Of a stretch of 64,000 bases of DNA, positions 43,801 through 51,789 are shown piece by piece; within the stretch, counting starts at the first letter, position 1, and the number at the start of each line of letters is the position of its first letter. This stretch comes from Streptomyces sp. CB02366 (GTDB taxonomy: Bacteria; Actinomycetota; Actinomycetes; Streptomycetales; Streptomycetaceae). Under the pieces are notes generated by a model. It ran no database searches, was not told where the DNA came from, and saw only the letters and a program-made list of their open reading frames with translations. The DNA lies in NCBI RefSeq assembly GCF_001905905.1, contig NZ_LIVT01000006.1, positions 361,723-425,722 on the forward strand, in the 5' to 3' direction. The position numbers and the translations under genes were made by a program.

Positions 43801-46800
43801 CATCGTCTCCGACGCCATCTCCACCTTCACCTTCATCGATGAACTCCTCAGCGTCTACGAGGCGTTGCGGCGCGACCAGGAGCCCCAGCTCCCGCCGGTC
43901 GAGGCCCGCTACCTCGATTTCCTCAACCAGCAGAACACCTTCCTGGCCGGGCCCGAGGCGGCCGGCATGCTCGACTACTGGCGCGCCCACCTGCCCGCCG
44001 AGGTCCCGCTGCTGGACCTCCCCGTCGACAAGCCGCGCCCGGCGGTCCAGACCCACAACGGGGCCTCCGAGTTCTTCGTCCTGGACGACGAGCTGAGCGC
44101 CCGCGTCCACACCCTGGCCCGCGCGCACGGGGTCACCCCGTTCATGGTGCTGCTGAGCGCGTACTACCTCCTGCTGCACCGCTACTCCGGGCAGGACCAC
44201 ATCGTCGTCGGCAGCCCGGTGACCGGCCGCACCCGCCAGGACTTCGCCTCCGTCTACGGCTACTTCGTCAACCCGCTGCCCCTGCACGCCGACCTGTCCG
44301 ACGACCCCACCGTCGCCGAACTGCTGCAACAGGTCCGCCGGACCGTGCTCGGCGGCCTGGACAACCAGGAGTACCCCTTCGTCCTCCTCGTCGAGGAGCT
44401 GGGCCTCCAGCACGACCCCAGCCGTTCCGCCGTCTTCCAGGCGATGTTCATCCTCCTCACCCACAAGGTGGCCGCCGAGCAGTACGGCTACCGGCTGGAG
44501 TACATCGAACTCCCCGAGGAGGAGGGGCAGTTCGATATAACCCTGTCCGCCTACGAGGACGAGGCCGAGGGCCGCTTCCACTGCGTGTTCAAGTACAACA
44601 CCGACCTCTTCCTCGCCGAGACCATGCGCCGCATGGCCGCCCACTACACCCGTCTCCTCGACCGCATGACCCGCGCGCCGGGCGACCGGCCCGCCTCCCG
44701 CCTGGAGATGCTCGGGGACCAGGAGCGCGAGCGGCTCGTGGGGGAGTGGAGCCGCCCGGCCCTGCCGTCCACCGGCCACCGGGAAGGCGAACCCTTCACC
44801 CCGGTCCACGCCCTGATCGCCCGTGCCGCCGCCGAACACCCCGGGGCCACCGCCGTCACCACGCCCTCCCCGTACGGCGAGGCGCACCGGATGACCTACG
44901 CGGAGCTGGACCGGCGGGCCGAGGAGACCGCCGCCCGGCTGCGCACGCTCGGCGTCGGCGAGGGCTCGACGGTGGTGCTGTGCCTGGAGAAGTCGCCCGA
45001 GCTGGTCGTCGCCCTGCTCGGCGTCCTCAAGGCCGGCGCGGCCTACCTCCCGCTCCGTCCCGACCAGCCCGCCGACCGGCTCGCGCACCTCGTGTCGGCC
45101 ACCGGCGCGGGGCTCGTCCTGGTCGCGGACGACGCCGGGCCCGAGCGGACCGCGGCCCTGTCCGCCCCGGCGCTCACCCTCGCCGCGCTCGGCGCCACCG
45201 CGCCGCACCCCGAGGCCGCGCCCCGCGCGACCGCCCCGGACGCCCCCGCCTACGTCATCACCACCTCCGGCTCCACCGGCCGCCCCAAAGCCGTCCGCGT
45301 CAGCCACCGCAACCTGGCCTCCGCCTACGAAGCCTGGCGGCAGGCGTACCGGCTGGAGACCGACGTACGGGTGCACCTCCAGATGGCCGACCCCTCCTTC
45401 GACGTGTTCACCGGCGACCTGGTGCGCGCCCTCTGCTCGGGCGGCACGCTCGTCCTGGCCGACCGCGACCTCCTCTTCGACACGACCCGGCTGTACCGCA
45501 CGGCACGCCGGGAACGCGTCGACTGCGCCGAGTTCGTCCCCGCCGTGGTGCGCGGCCTGATGGACCACTGCGAACGGGAAGGACTACGACTGGACTTCAT
45601 GCGACTCCTGGTGGTCGGATCGGACGCCTGGAGCGTCGGGGAGTACCGGCGGCTGGCCGAGCTGTGCGGACCCGGCACCCGCCTCGTCAACTCCTACGGC
45701 CTCACCGAGGCCACCATCGACAGCGCCTACTTCGAGGGGCCCGTCGACGACCTCGAACCCGGCATGATGGTCCCGATCGGCCGCCCGCTGCCCAACAGCA
45801 CCCTCCACGTCCTCGACGCCCACGGCGAACCCGTCCCGCCCGGCGTGCCCGGCGAGCTCTGGATCGGCGGCGCCGGCGTCGCCCTCGGCTACGCCGGCGA
45901 CCCCGGACAGACCGACGAGCGCTTCGTGACCCGCACGCTCTCCGCGACCGCCGGCGCCCGCCCCGAACGGCTCTACCGCACCGGGGACGTCGCCCGCTGG
46001 GACGCACACGGCCGGGTCCACCTCCTCGGCCGCACCGACGGCCAGGTCAAACTGCGCGGCCACCGCATCGAGATCGGCGAGATCGAGGCGCACCTCGCCC
46101 AGTGGGCCCCGCTCGCCCGCGCCGTCGTCACCGTACGCACCGACACCGGGGGAGACGCGGCCCTGTGCGCCTACTGCGTACCGGAGGCCGGCGCCACGCT
46201 GGACGTCCGTGCCCTGCGCCGCCACCTCGCCCGCTCCCTGCCCTCGTACATGATCCCGGCCCACTTCACCGAGCTGCCCGCCCTGCCGCTGACCGCCAAC
46301 GGCAAGATCGACACGGCCGCCCTGCCCGCGCCCCGCGCCGAGGCCGGCGACCGGCCCCGCGAGGAGCCCGTCACGCTGTACGAGACCAGCCTCGCCCGCC
46401 ACTGGGCGACCCTCCTGGGCCGCGACCGGATCGGTCTGGAGGACGACTTCTTCGAACTCGGCGGCAGTTCGATCAAACTCATCGAACTCCTCCACCACCT
46501 GCGCACCGAGTTCGGCGTCGGCATCCCCGTCAGCAGGCTCTACCAGGTCACCACCCTGCACGGGATGGCCGCCACCGTCGAGGACGTCCTGCTCGGGGCG
46601 AGCGCCGAGGAGCTGCCCAGCCTCACCTTCAACGCCGGACAGGACACCGCGCTCTTCTGCTTCCCGCCCGCCGGCGGCCACGGCCTCGTCTACCGCGGCC
46701 TCGCCGCCCACCTCCCCGACTTCGCCGTCATCGGCTTCAACTACCTTCCGGGCGACGACAAGACCGCCCGGTACGCCGACCTCGTCGAGGCCGCGCGGCC

Positions 46801-47299
46801 CGAGGGCCCCTACCTGCTCCTGGGCTACTCCCTCGGCGGCAACCTCGCCTTCGAGACCGCCAAGGAGCTGGAGCGGCGCGGCCACCGCGTCGCCCACGTC
46901 GTCATCATCGACTCCCGCCGCATCCTCGCCGCCTACGAACCGGGCGCCTCCGGCATCGCCGCCTTCGAGACCGAACTCGCCGAGCACGTACGCAAACACA
47001 CCGGGTCCGAAGCCGTCGCCCACGAGACGCTCGTCCACGCCGCCGAGTACCTCGCGTTCTGCGGGCGCACCCCCAACACCGGCGCCGTCGCCGCGGCGGT
47101 CACCGTCATCACCGCCGAGGAGAAGGCCGCCCTCTACGCCGCCGGGCAGCACGGCACCTGGCACGGCAGCTCCACCGGGACCACCGCTGTCCTGCGCGGC
47201 TCCGGCGTCCACGCCGACATGCTCGACGCGGCGCACCTGCCGCGCAACGCCGAGCTGGTGCGCTCCACCCTGAGGGAGGGAACGCCCCATGCCGGATGA
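37841..47299 (+). CDS. ftdB: Hybrid iterative PKS-NRPS of polycyclic tetramate macrolactam biosynthesis
   Basis: A 3152-residue megasynthase. Domains: KS 12-430 (Cys184 in DTACSSS, His319, His359), AT 546-845 (Ser638 in GHSTG), DH 906-1190 (His936, Asp1101) and KR 1440-1650 (Ser1619, Tyr1632). Then ACP (Ser1793 in LDSL), C 1857-2290 (HHIVSDA at 1986-1992), A 2315-2835 (TSGSTG 2475-2480), PCP (Ser2877) and TE 2930-3150 (Ser2997 in GYSLGG). There is no ER or methyltransferase, so reduced or branched chains are not expected. By homology one PKS module makes two polyene chains, the NRPS links both to ornithine, and the TE closes the tetramic acid by Dieckmann cyclisation. GAGGAG precedes the ATG. 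The end overlaps ftdC by 11 bp. Confidence 0.97.
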   Translation: MADVNNRASRNKVAIIGMGCRLPGGASDHRAYWRNLVAGKDCITPTPPDRYDVRTLGSRFRDKPGRLVGGRGGYIDGFDEFDPAFFGISPREADHMDPQQRKLLEVAWEALEDGGQRPADLAGGNVGVYVGAFTLDYKILQFADLGFTSLAAHTATGTMMTMVSNRISYCFDFRGPSLSVDTACSSSLVAVHLACQALNSGESDLALAGGTLLHMAPQYTVAETKGGFLSPEGRSRTFDAAADGYVRAEGVGLVALKRLEDAVRDGDRIHAVIIGSGVNQDGRTNGITVPSPDAQVDLIRRVCAEAGITPGDLQYMEAHGTSTPVGDPIEANALARALAIGRAPGARAYVGSVKANIGHTESAAGVAGLMKTVLSLKHRTIPPHINLENLNPAIDPATLPYEIPTRPTAWPDHEGPARAGVNSFGFGGTNAHVVLEEAPPAPVGGDAPAPAGRSWSVLPLSARNPDALTEMAAGIRAELAGGDGPAVALDDLGHTLAHRRQHLPERLAVAYSTRASLEEALAAHERGEPHPRVVHGRARDADDRRLVWVFTGMGPQWWGMGRQLLEEEPVFRDAVLACDRAVREFADWSLVEEMTADESVSRMSETWLAQPANFALQVGLAALWRSHGVRPDAVVGHSTGEIAAFHEAGVYSLRDAARIAVHRSRLQQTLAGSGGMLAVSLSEDEAERRLRPYADRVSIAAVNSPTAITLAGDGAALTRLAEELRAEQRFAKFLTVEVPYHSVAMERIKDELLDSLAPLEPRPARVPLYPTGVGGTVRGEELDAAYWWKNVRDRVRFRSAVDRIAADGHRLFLEIGPHPVLGHAIRECLDAVSASGLTLPSIRRRENESERFATSLGSLHTLGVPIDWELLHPAGRPVTLPRHPFRRDRHWTEPRSVAQVRLGHRDHPLLGRRTEATEPTWLARLDTEDPPYLADHRIQDTVVFPAAGYLEMAAQAVLRLTGGTTTVLADVDLRKALFLPDGEDRTVEVSLSLENAAFTIASPTGDDGERAVHATGTVRTGQRRRTTGPLDVPAIRGRSLRHLEGPDCYTALAALGYHYGPAFQALEEVWIGSGEVLARIRAPRAIDGGAAGHHLHPVLLDACFQTLLTPLILDGPAPDAGIRLPLSLDEVALEPVGDQPFWAHATLRPADADTTLGDIALYADDGTPLGRVQGFRAADVEKAATAVARTTIDSWLAEPVWTDCPPLPAEETGVPPRDAYPAAAGEAAAERPGDARPEPPATPAHGRDWLLLADTGGVADAFAALAGARGERCRLVRTGAAYTASGDGATYTVDPTSDADLRRLFADLDRDGGPFRGAVLHLWNLDAPALADCDRTSLRDHTGAGTYSLIPLARLLAARGGGARLHIVTRGAQPALPGEAPEPLGAPAWGIGRVLRHQELTDHPGKLIDLDPRRRPGPDGDRAEAETLLAETLSDDEEEIALRDGVRRTSRLRPAGNLTRPLPPRLRADGTYLVTGAFGALGRLLCRTLVRRGARRIVLVGRTPVPAREKWAGADPATAEGRAVALLRELEALGAQPVPATFDITDEDALTTWLDAYRHSGAPPVRGVFHLAGQVRDTLVADLDRPAFDAVHDPKTVGAHLLHRHLRDEPLDHFVLFASIASLLTTAGQTNYAAGNAFLDALAHHRRAQGLPALSLDWGPWATGMIEELGLVDHYLHSRGMSSLSPEAGMAVLERVIGQDHAQLVVATVVDWPVFLAWYPSPPPLVAELAAAAAPPADAASGNGFLDTFRAADEETRRTLVAERFAALSAAVLRTGADRIDPAAGLGELGLDSLLAMELRARVHAELGVALPVVALLSGTPAGELAAQLHDGLTALAAADDGDGATGPVALHTDEREYPLTQNQKALWFLKHLNPDGYAYNIGGAVEVNVALEPDLMFDAVRRLIARHPALRTTFHLVDGQAVQRVSEDAASDLALFDVQGEDWETIHATIVQEYRKPYDLAHDPLVRFRLFKRAPDRWIIMKAVHHIVSDAISTFTFIDELLSVYEALRRDQEPQLPPVEARYLDFLNQQNTFLAGPEAAGMLDYWRAHLPAEVPLLDLPVDKPRPAVQTHNGASEFFVLDDELSARVHTLARAHGVTPFMVLLSAYYLLLHRYSGQDHIVVGSPVTGRTRQDFASVYGYFVNPLPLHADLSDDPTVAELLQQVRRTVLGGLDNQEYPFVLLVEELGLQHDPSRSAVFQAMFILLTHKVAAEQYGYRLEYIELPEEEGQFDITLSAYEDEAEGRFHCVFKYNTDLFLAETMRRMAAHYTRLLDRMTRAPGDRPASRLEMLGDQERERLVGEWSRPALPSTGHREGEPFTPVHALIARAAAEHPGATAVTTPSPYGEAHRMTYAELDRRAEETAARLRTLGVGEGSTVVLCLEKSPELVVALLGVLKAGAAYLPLRPDQPADRLAHLVSATGAGLVLVADDAGPERTAALSAPALTLAALGATAPHPEAAPRATAPDAPAYVITTSGSTGRPKAVRVSHRNLASAYEAWRQAYRLETDVRVHLQMADPSFDVFTGDLVRALCSGGTLVLADRDLLFDTTRLYRTARRERVDCAEFVPAVVRGLMDHCEREGLRLDFMRLLVVGSDAWSVGEYRRLAELCGPGTRLVNSYGLTEATIDSAYFEGPVDDLEPGMMVPIGRPLPNSTLHVLDAHGEPVPPGVPGELWIGGAGVALGYAGDPGQTDERFVTRTLSATAGARPERLYRTGDVARWDAHGRVHLLGRTDGQVKLRGHRIEIGEIEAHLAQWAPLARAVVTVRTDTGGDAALCAYCVPEAGATLDVRALRRHLARSLPSYMIPAHFTELPALPLTANGKIDTAALPAPRAEAGDRPREEPVTLYETSLARHWATLLGRDRIGLEDDFFELGGSSIKLIELLHHLRTEFGVGIPVSRLYQVTTLHGMAATVEDVLLGASAEELPSLTFNAGQDTALFCFPPAGGHGLVYRGLAAHLPDFAVIGFNYLPGDDKTARYADLVEAARPEGPYLLLGYSLGGNLAFETAKELERRGHRVAHVVIIDSRRILAAYEPGASGIAAFETELAEHVRKHTGSEAVAHETLVHAAEYLAFCGRTPNTGAVAAAVTVITAEEKAALYAAGQHGTWHGSSTGTTAVLRGSGVHADMLDAAHLPRNAELVRSTLREGTPHAG

Positions 47300-48971
47300 C
47301 GACTCCACCGACTGGACCACCAGGGAACGCGCCCCGGGCGCCCCGCCCCGCGTCATCGTCGTCGGCGCGGGCGTGGCCGGCCTCTCCACCGGCTGCTACG
47401 CGCAGATGAGCGGGGCCAGGACCCGCGTCTTCGAGAAGCACGTGCTGCCCGGCGGCTGCTGCACCGCCTGGTCGCGCGACGGCTACCTCTTCGACTACTG
47501 CATCGAATGGCTCATCGGCACCGCGCCGGGCAACGACGCCCATCAGGTGTGGGCCGAACTCGGCGCCCTGGACGGCAAGTCCGTCACCAACTTCGAGCTG
47601 TTCAACAAGGTCGAGGACGCCTCCGGCCGGTCGGTGACCTTCTACAACGACCCCGACCGCCTGGAGGCCCACCTCCTGGACGTCTCGCCGGCCGACGCCC
47701 CGCTCATCCGGGCCTTCACCCGCGACCTGCGGCGCTTCATCGACATCGAGCTGTATCCGTTCCTGACCGCGCCCGCCCTGCGGACCGTCCGGGAGAGGGC
47801 CCGCACCCTGCGCACGGTGCTGCCCGCCTTCCGGCTGTTCTGGCGGACCGCGGCCACCCCGATGCACGCCTTCGCCGACCGGTTCCAGGACCCGCTGCTG
47901 CGCACGGCGTTCCGCAACATCTTCTTCCAGGACCCGGAGGGCTTCCCGCTGCTGCCGTACCTCTTCAACATGGCGGCCGCCCACCACGGCAACGCGGGTT
48001 TCCCCCAAGGGGGTTCACTCGGCCTCGCCCGCTCGATCGAGGAGCGCTACCGGGGCCTGGGAGGCACGATCACCTACCGGGCCCGCACCGAGCGGATCCT
48101 GGTCGAGAGGGACCGGGCGATCGGCATCGAACTCCGCAATGGCAAAAGGTACTTCGCCGAACACGTGGTGTCCGCCTGCGACGGCCACACCACCGTCTAC
48201 GGACTGCTCGGCGGCCGGTACACCGGACCCCGCATCGACAAGCTGTACACCGACCTCCTCCACCGCCCAGGCACCCTCTTCCCCGCCGTCGTCTCCGCCT
48301 TCGTCGGCCTGCGCGGCGACCTGGACCCCGGCGAGGCGCACAGCACCACCCACCTGCTGGCCCCGGACGACGCCGTCCACCTCCCCGGCGCCCTCCAGGA
48401 CAGCCTCGTCGTGCAGGCCCGCTCCCGCTACTCCGGCGGCTTCGCGCCGCCGGGCCACTCCGTCCTGCACTGCACCTACTTCAGCGACTACGCCCACTGG
48501 AAGAACCTGCGCACCAGGGACCGCAAGGAGTACCGCCGCCGCAAACGCGAAGTCGCCGACTTCGTCCGGGACTTCCTGGAACGCCGCAGTCCCGGCACCG
48601 CCGACCGCATCGACATCGTCGAGGTCGCCACCCCCGCCACCACCCACCGCTACACCGGCAACCTCAACGGCTCCATCCTCGCCTGGAAGGCGTTCTCCGA
48701 GGCCGACGACGTCGCCACCCGCCTGGTGGGCAAGGACCGGATGCGGCTGCCCGGACTCAGCGGCTTCTCCATGGCCGGACAGTGGGCCGGCATGGGCGGC
48801 CTCATCCGCGCCGCCTCCACCGGCCGCTTCACCGTCCAGTACCTCTGCCGCGAACTCGGTCTGGAGTTCCGGGCCTGGGAGAGCGAGGGGACCGAGCCCT
48901 GGCACCCGGGGAAGCTGGGGCGCCTGCCCCAGCTCGACCGGTGGTCCGCACGGGAGAGGGAAGGCTCATGA
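47289..48971 (+). CDS. ftdC: FAD-dependent phytoene-desaturase-like PTM cyclase
   Basis: A 560-residue flavoprotein. The FAD loop is VIVVGAGVAGLSTGCYAQMS (GxGxxG, about residues 22-41), and the C-terminal end AGQWAGMGGLIRAASTGRF is typical of CrtI-like oxidoreductases. In PTM pathways these enzymes use reduced flavin to trigger carbocycle formation between the two polyene arms. The start overlaps ftdB by 11 bp with GAGGGAGG upstream, so it is co-translated. It is clearly paralogous to FtdD (shared GGCCTAW near residue 57 and a similar length), pointing to an old duplication. Confidence 0.93.
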   Translation: MPDDDSTDWTTRERAPGAPPRVIVVGAGVAGLSTGCYAQMSGARTRVFEKHVLPGGCCTAWSRDGYLFDYCIEWLIGTAPGNDAHQVWAELGALDGKSVTNFELFNKVEDASGRSVTFYNDPDRLEAHLLDVSPADAPLIRAFTRDLRRFIDIELYPFLTAPALRTVRERARTLRTVLPAFRLFWRTAATPMHAFADRFQDPLLRTAFRNIFFQDPEGFPLLPYLFNMAAAHHGNAGFPQGGSLGLARSIEERYRGLGGTITYRARTERILVERDRAIGIELRNGKRYFAEHVVSACDGHTTVYGLLGGRYTGPRIDKLYTDLLHRPGTLFPAVVSAFVGLRGDLDPGEAHSTTHLLAPDDAVHLPGALQDSLVVQARSRYSGGFAPPGHSVLHCTYFSDYAHWKNLRTRDRKEYRRRKREVADFVRDFLERRSPGTADRIDIVEVATPATTHRYTGNLNGSILAWKAFSEADDVATRLVGKDRMRLPGLSGFSMAGQWAGMGGLIRAASTGRFTVQYLCRELGLEFRAWESEGTEPWHPGKLGRLPQLDRWSAREREGS

Positions 48972-50689
48972 GCGACCGCGGCGCCACCCCCCGGAAGGAC
49001 GGCGACCGGCCCCGGGAGACCATGATCATCATCGGGGCGGGGCTCGGCGGCCTCTCCACCGGCTGCTACGCCCAGATGAACGGCTACCGCACCCGCATCC
49101 TGGAGATGCACGAGATCCCCGGCGGCTGCTGCACCGCCTGGGAGCGCGGCGGCTTCACCCTGGACGCCTGCGTCAGCTGGCTCCTCGGCAGCGGTCCCGG
49201 CAACGAGATGCACCAGATCTGGCTGGAGCTCGGCGCGCTCCAGGGCAAGGAGATCCGCCACTTCGACGTCTTCAACATCGTGCGCGGCACGGACGGGCGG
49301 GCCGTCTACTTCTACTCCGACCCGGACCGCCTCGAAGCCCACCTCATCGCCATCTCGCCCGCCGACGCCCGCCTCGTCCGCAGGTTCTGCGGGCAGCTGC
49401 GCAGCTTCCGCAAGGCGCTCGCCGTCTACCCCTTCCTCAAGCCCGTGGGGTTGATGGGACGCGTGGAGCGCTGGCGGATGCTCGCCTCCTTCCTCCCCTA
49501 CTTCAACACCGTCCGCGCCACGATCACCGTCCTGATGAGCGACTTCTCCCAGAAGTTCAAGGACCCGCTCCTGCGGGAGGCGTTCAACTTCATCCTGTAC
49601 GAGAAGCACCCGGCCTTCCCCGTCCTGCCGTTCCACTTCCAGCTCGCCTCGCACGCCAACCTCTCCGCCGGCGTCCCCGAAGGCGGCTCCCTCGGCCTCG
49701 CCGAATCCATCGAGGCCCGCTACCGCAGGCTCGGCGGCGAGGTCACGTACAACACGAAGGTCGCATCGGTGATCGTCGAGGACGACCGGGCCGTCGGCGT
49801 CCGCCTCAGCGACGGCGGGGAGCTGCGGGCCGACATCGTCGTGTCCGCCTGCGACGGCTACACCACCACCATGAAGTTCCTGGAGGGCAAGTACCTGGGC
49901 GAGGACTACCGCAAGCTCTACACCGAGACCATCCACGAACCCGGCATGGTCTTCCCCGGCTACTTCACCCTCTTCCTCGGTCTCTCCCGCCCCTTCCCCG
50001 AGGGCGACCCCTGCACGACGCACCTCATCGACGAGACGCTGGCGGCCGAGCTGACCGGCATCCGCCACCCCAGCGTCAACGTCCAGTTCCGCAGCCGCCA
50101 CTACCCCGAACTGTCCCCGGACGGCACCACCGTCGTCTACGCCACCTACTTCTGCGACATCGCCCCCTGGCGCGCCCTGGACGAGGGCCCCGAACAGGTC
50201 ACCCGCACCCGCGGCGGCCAGAAGCTGCACACCCTGCCCGTACGCCACGGGCGCGGCTACTACGCGGCGAAGCGCCGGGCCCGCGAGGCGCTCATCGGCT
50301 TCCTGGAGCAGCGCCACCCCGGCCTGCGGGACGCGATCGTCGTCCGCGACGTCTCCAGCCCCCTCACCCAGGTCCGCTACACGGGCAACTACGACGGGAC
50401 CGTGCTGGGCTGGCAGCCCTTCGTCGAGAGCGGCGAGACCCTGGAAGAGCTGATCAAGAAGCACGGACCCGGCCTGCCCGGCCTGCGCGACTTCTACCAG
50501 TCCGGTGTGTGGGCCACCACCGGCGGCCTCATCCGGGCCGCCGCGGCCGGCCGCCACGTCATGCAGTTCGTCTGCCGCGACGATGGCAAGCCCTTCACCG
50601 CCTCGCTCGACCTCACCGCACCGCCCCCGACCCACCGGGTGATCCCCGTGCCCGCCCGTCCCGCCGCTCCGCCGGAGAGGAAGCCATGA
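48968..50689 (+). CDS. ftdD: Second FAD-dependent phytoene-desaturase-like PTM cyclase
   Basis: A 573-residue paralogue of FtdC. FAD loop MIIIGAGLGGLSTGCYAQMN at residues 19-38, GGCCTAW near residue 55, and C-terminal TTGGLIRAAAAGRHVMQF. In frontalamide/HSAF-type clusters the second such enzyme is needed for the 5-5-type ring system, whereas ikarugamycin-type clusters have only one. ATG 48968 overlaps the ftdC stop (ATGA). A Pro-rich C-terminal tail of about 25 residues lies outside the fold. Confidence 0.93.
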   Translation: MSDRGATPRKDGDRPRETMIIIGAGLGGLSTGCYAQMNGYRTRILEMHEIPGGCCTAWERGGFTLDACVSWLLGSGPGNEMHQIWLELGALQGKEIRHFDVFNIVRGTDGRAVYFYSDPDRLEAHLIAISPADARLVRRFCGQLRSFRKALAVYPFLKPVGLMGRVERWRMLASFLPYFNTVRATITVLMSDFSQKFKDPLLREAFNFILYEKHPAFPVLPFHFQLASHANLSAGVPEGGSLGLAESIEARYRRLGGEVTYNTKVASVIVEDDRAVGVRLSDGGELRADIVVSACDGYTTTMKFLEGKYLGEDYRKLYTETIHEPGMVFPGYFTLFLGLSRPFPEGDPCTTHLIDETLAAELTGIRHPSVNVQFRSRHYPELSPDGTTVVYATYFCDIAPWRALDEGPEQVTRTRGGQKLHTLPVRHGRGYYAAKRRAREALIGFLEQRHPGLRDAIVVRDVSSPLTQVRYTGNYDGTVLGWQPFVESGETLEELIKKHGPGLPGLRDFYQSGVWATTGGLIRAAAAGRHVMQFVCRDDGKPFTASLDLTAPPPTHRVIPVPARPAAPPERKP

Positions 50690-51741
50690 AAATCGCGAAA
50701 TGGGTGGTCCGCGAACACGTCGAGGGCGTCCCCGACGTGGACCGCGTCTACGAGAAGGTCGTCGAGAACGTCGACGTCACGCTGGCGCCGGACGAGATGC
50801 TGCTGCGCACCCTCTACGTCTCCGTCGACCCCTACCTCCAGGGCATCGCCCTCGACACCCCCCTCGGCGGGCACATGGGCGCCGACTCGATCATGGAGGT
50901 GGTGGAGGCGGGCCCGCGCGCCGCCCACCGCGTCGGCGACCTCGTACAGGGCTTCGGCGGCTGGCGCACCCACGTGGTCTCCACCGGCGCGCCCGAACTC
51001 TGGCAGACCGGCACGTTCCCCATGGTCTTCCCGGCGTACCGCAGGCTCGACCCCCGGTGGTACGACGACGCCCTGCCGCTGTCGTCCGCCCTCAGCGTCA
51101 TGGGCGGCCCCGGCATGACCGCGTGGGGAACCCTCTCCAAGTACATGACGATCAACCCCGGTGAGACGCTCGTCGTCAGCGGGGCCTCCGGAGCGGTGGG
51201 CTCCCTCGTCGGCCAACTCGCCGCGCTCGCCGGGGCCCGGGTCGTCGGCACCACCTCCTCCCCGGGCAAGGCGGACTACCTCACCGGGCTGGGCTTCGAC
51301 GCGGTGGTCGTCTACCGCCACGGGGACGACGCCGACACCGTGCGCGAGGCGTTGGCACAGGCCGCCCCGGACGGCGTCGACCGGTACTTCGACAACCTCG
51401 GCGGCACGGTCACCGACGCGGTGTTCCCGCTGCTCAACGTCGGCGGCCAGGTGGCGGTGTGCTGGCAGTGGGCGACCCAGGTCGGCAAGGAGACCACCGG
51501 CCCCCGGCTGCTGCCCTACCTGATGTTCCCGCGCGCCACCGTTCGCGGCATCTTCTCCCTGGAGTGGTTCACCGAGGAGAACTGGCAGCGCCTCCACACC
51601 GAACTCGGCGCCCGCGTCCGGCGCGGCGAGGTCGCCTTCGACCACACCCTCCACCACGGCTTCGACAGCATCCCCGCCGCCTACGGCAGCCTCTACGGCG
51701 ACCGGGCCGCCAACCGGGGCAAGGTGCTCGTGAAACTCTGA
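50686..51741 (+). CDS. ftdE: Zinc-independent MDR-family NADP-dependent oxidoreductase of the PTM pathway
   Basis: A 351-residue medium-chain dehydrogenase/reductase related to leukotriene-B4 12-hydroxydehydrogenases and curcumin reductases. The N-terminus has YVSVDPYLQG; the NADP loop is VVSGASGAVGSLVGQLAALA (about residues 162-181). The zinc ligands of alcohol dehydrogenases are absent. In PTM pathways this reductase delivers hydride to close the last (six-membered) ring. ATG 50686 overlaps the ftdD stop (ATGA), with GGAGAGGA upstream. Confidence 0.92.
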   Translation: MKIAKWVVREHVEGVPDVDRVYEKVVENVDVTLAPDEMLLRTLYVSVDPYLQGIALDTPLGGHMGADSIMEVVEAGPRAAHRVGDLVQGFGGWRTHVVSTGAPELWQTGTFPMVFPAYRRLDPRWYDDALPLSSALSVMGGPGMTAWGTLSKYMTINPGETLVVSGASGAVGSLVGQLAALAGARVVGTTSSPGKADYLTGLGFDAVVVYRHGDDADTVREALAQAAPDGVDRYFDNLGGTVTDAVFPLLNVGGQVAVCWQWATQVGKETTGPRLLPYLMFPRATVRGIFSLEWFTEENWQRLHTELGARVRRGEVAFDHTLHHGFDSIPAAYGSLYGDRAANRGKVLVKL

Positions 51742-51789
51742 GCGCGGACCGCCCCTTGGACAATCCGACGTCGCCGCCGAGGAGGCACG

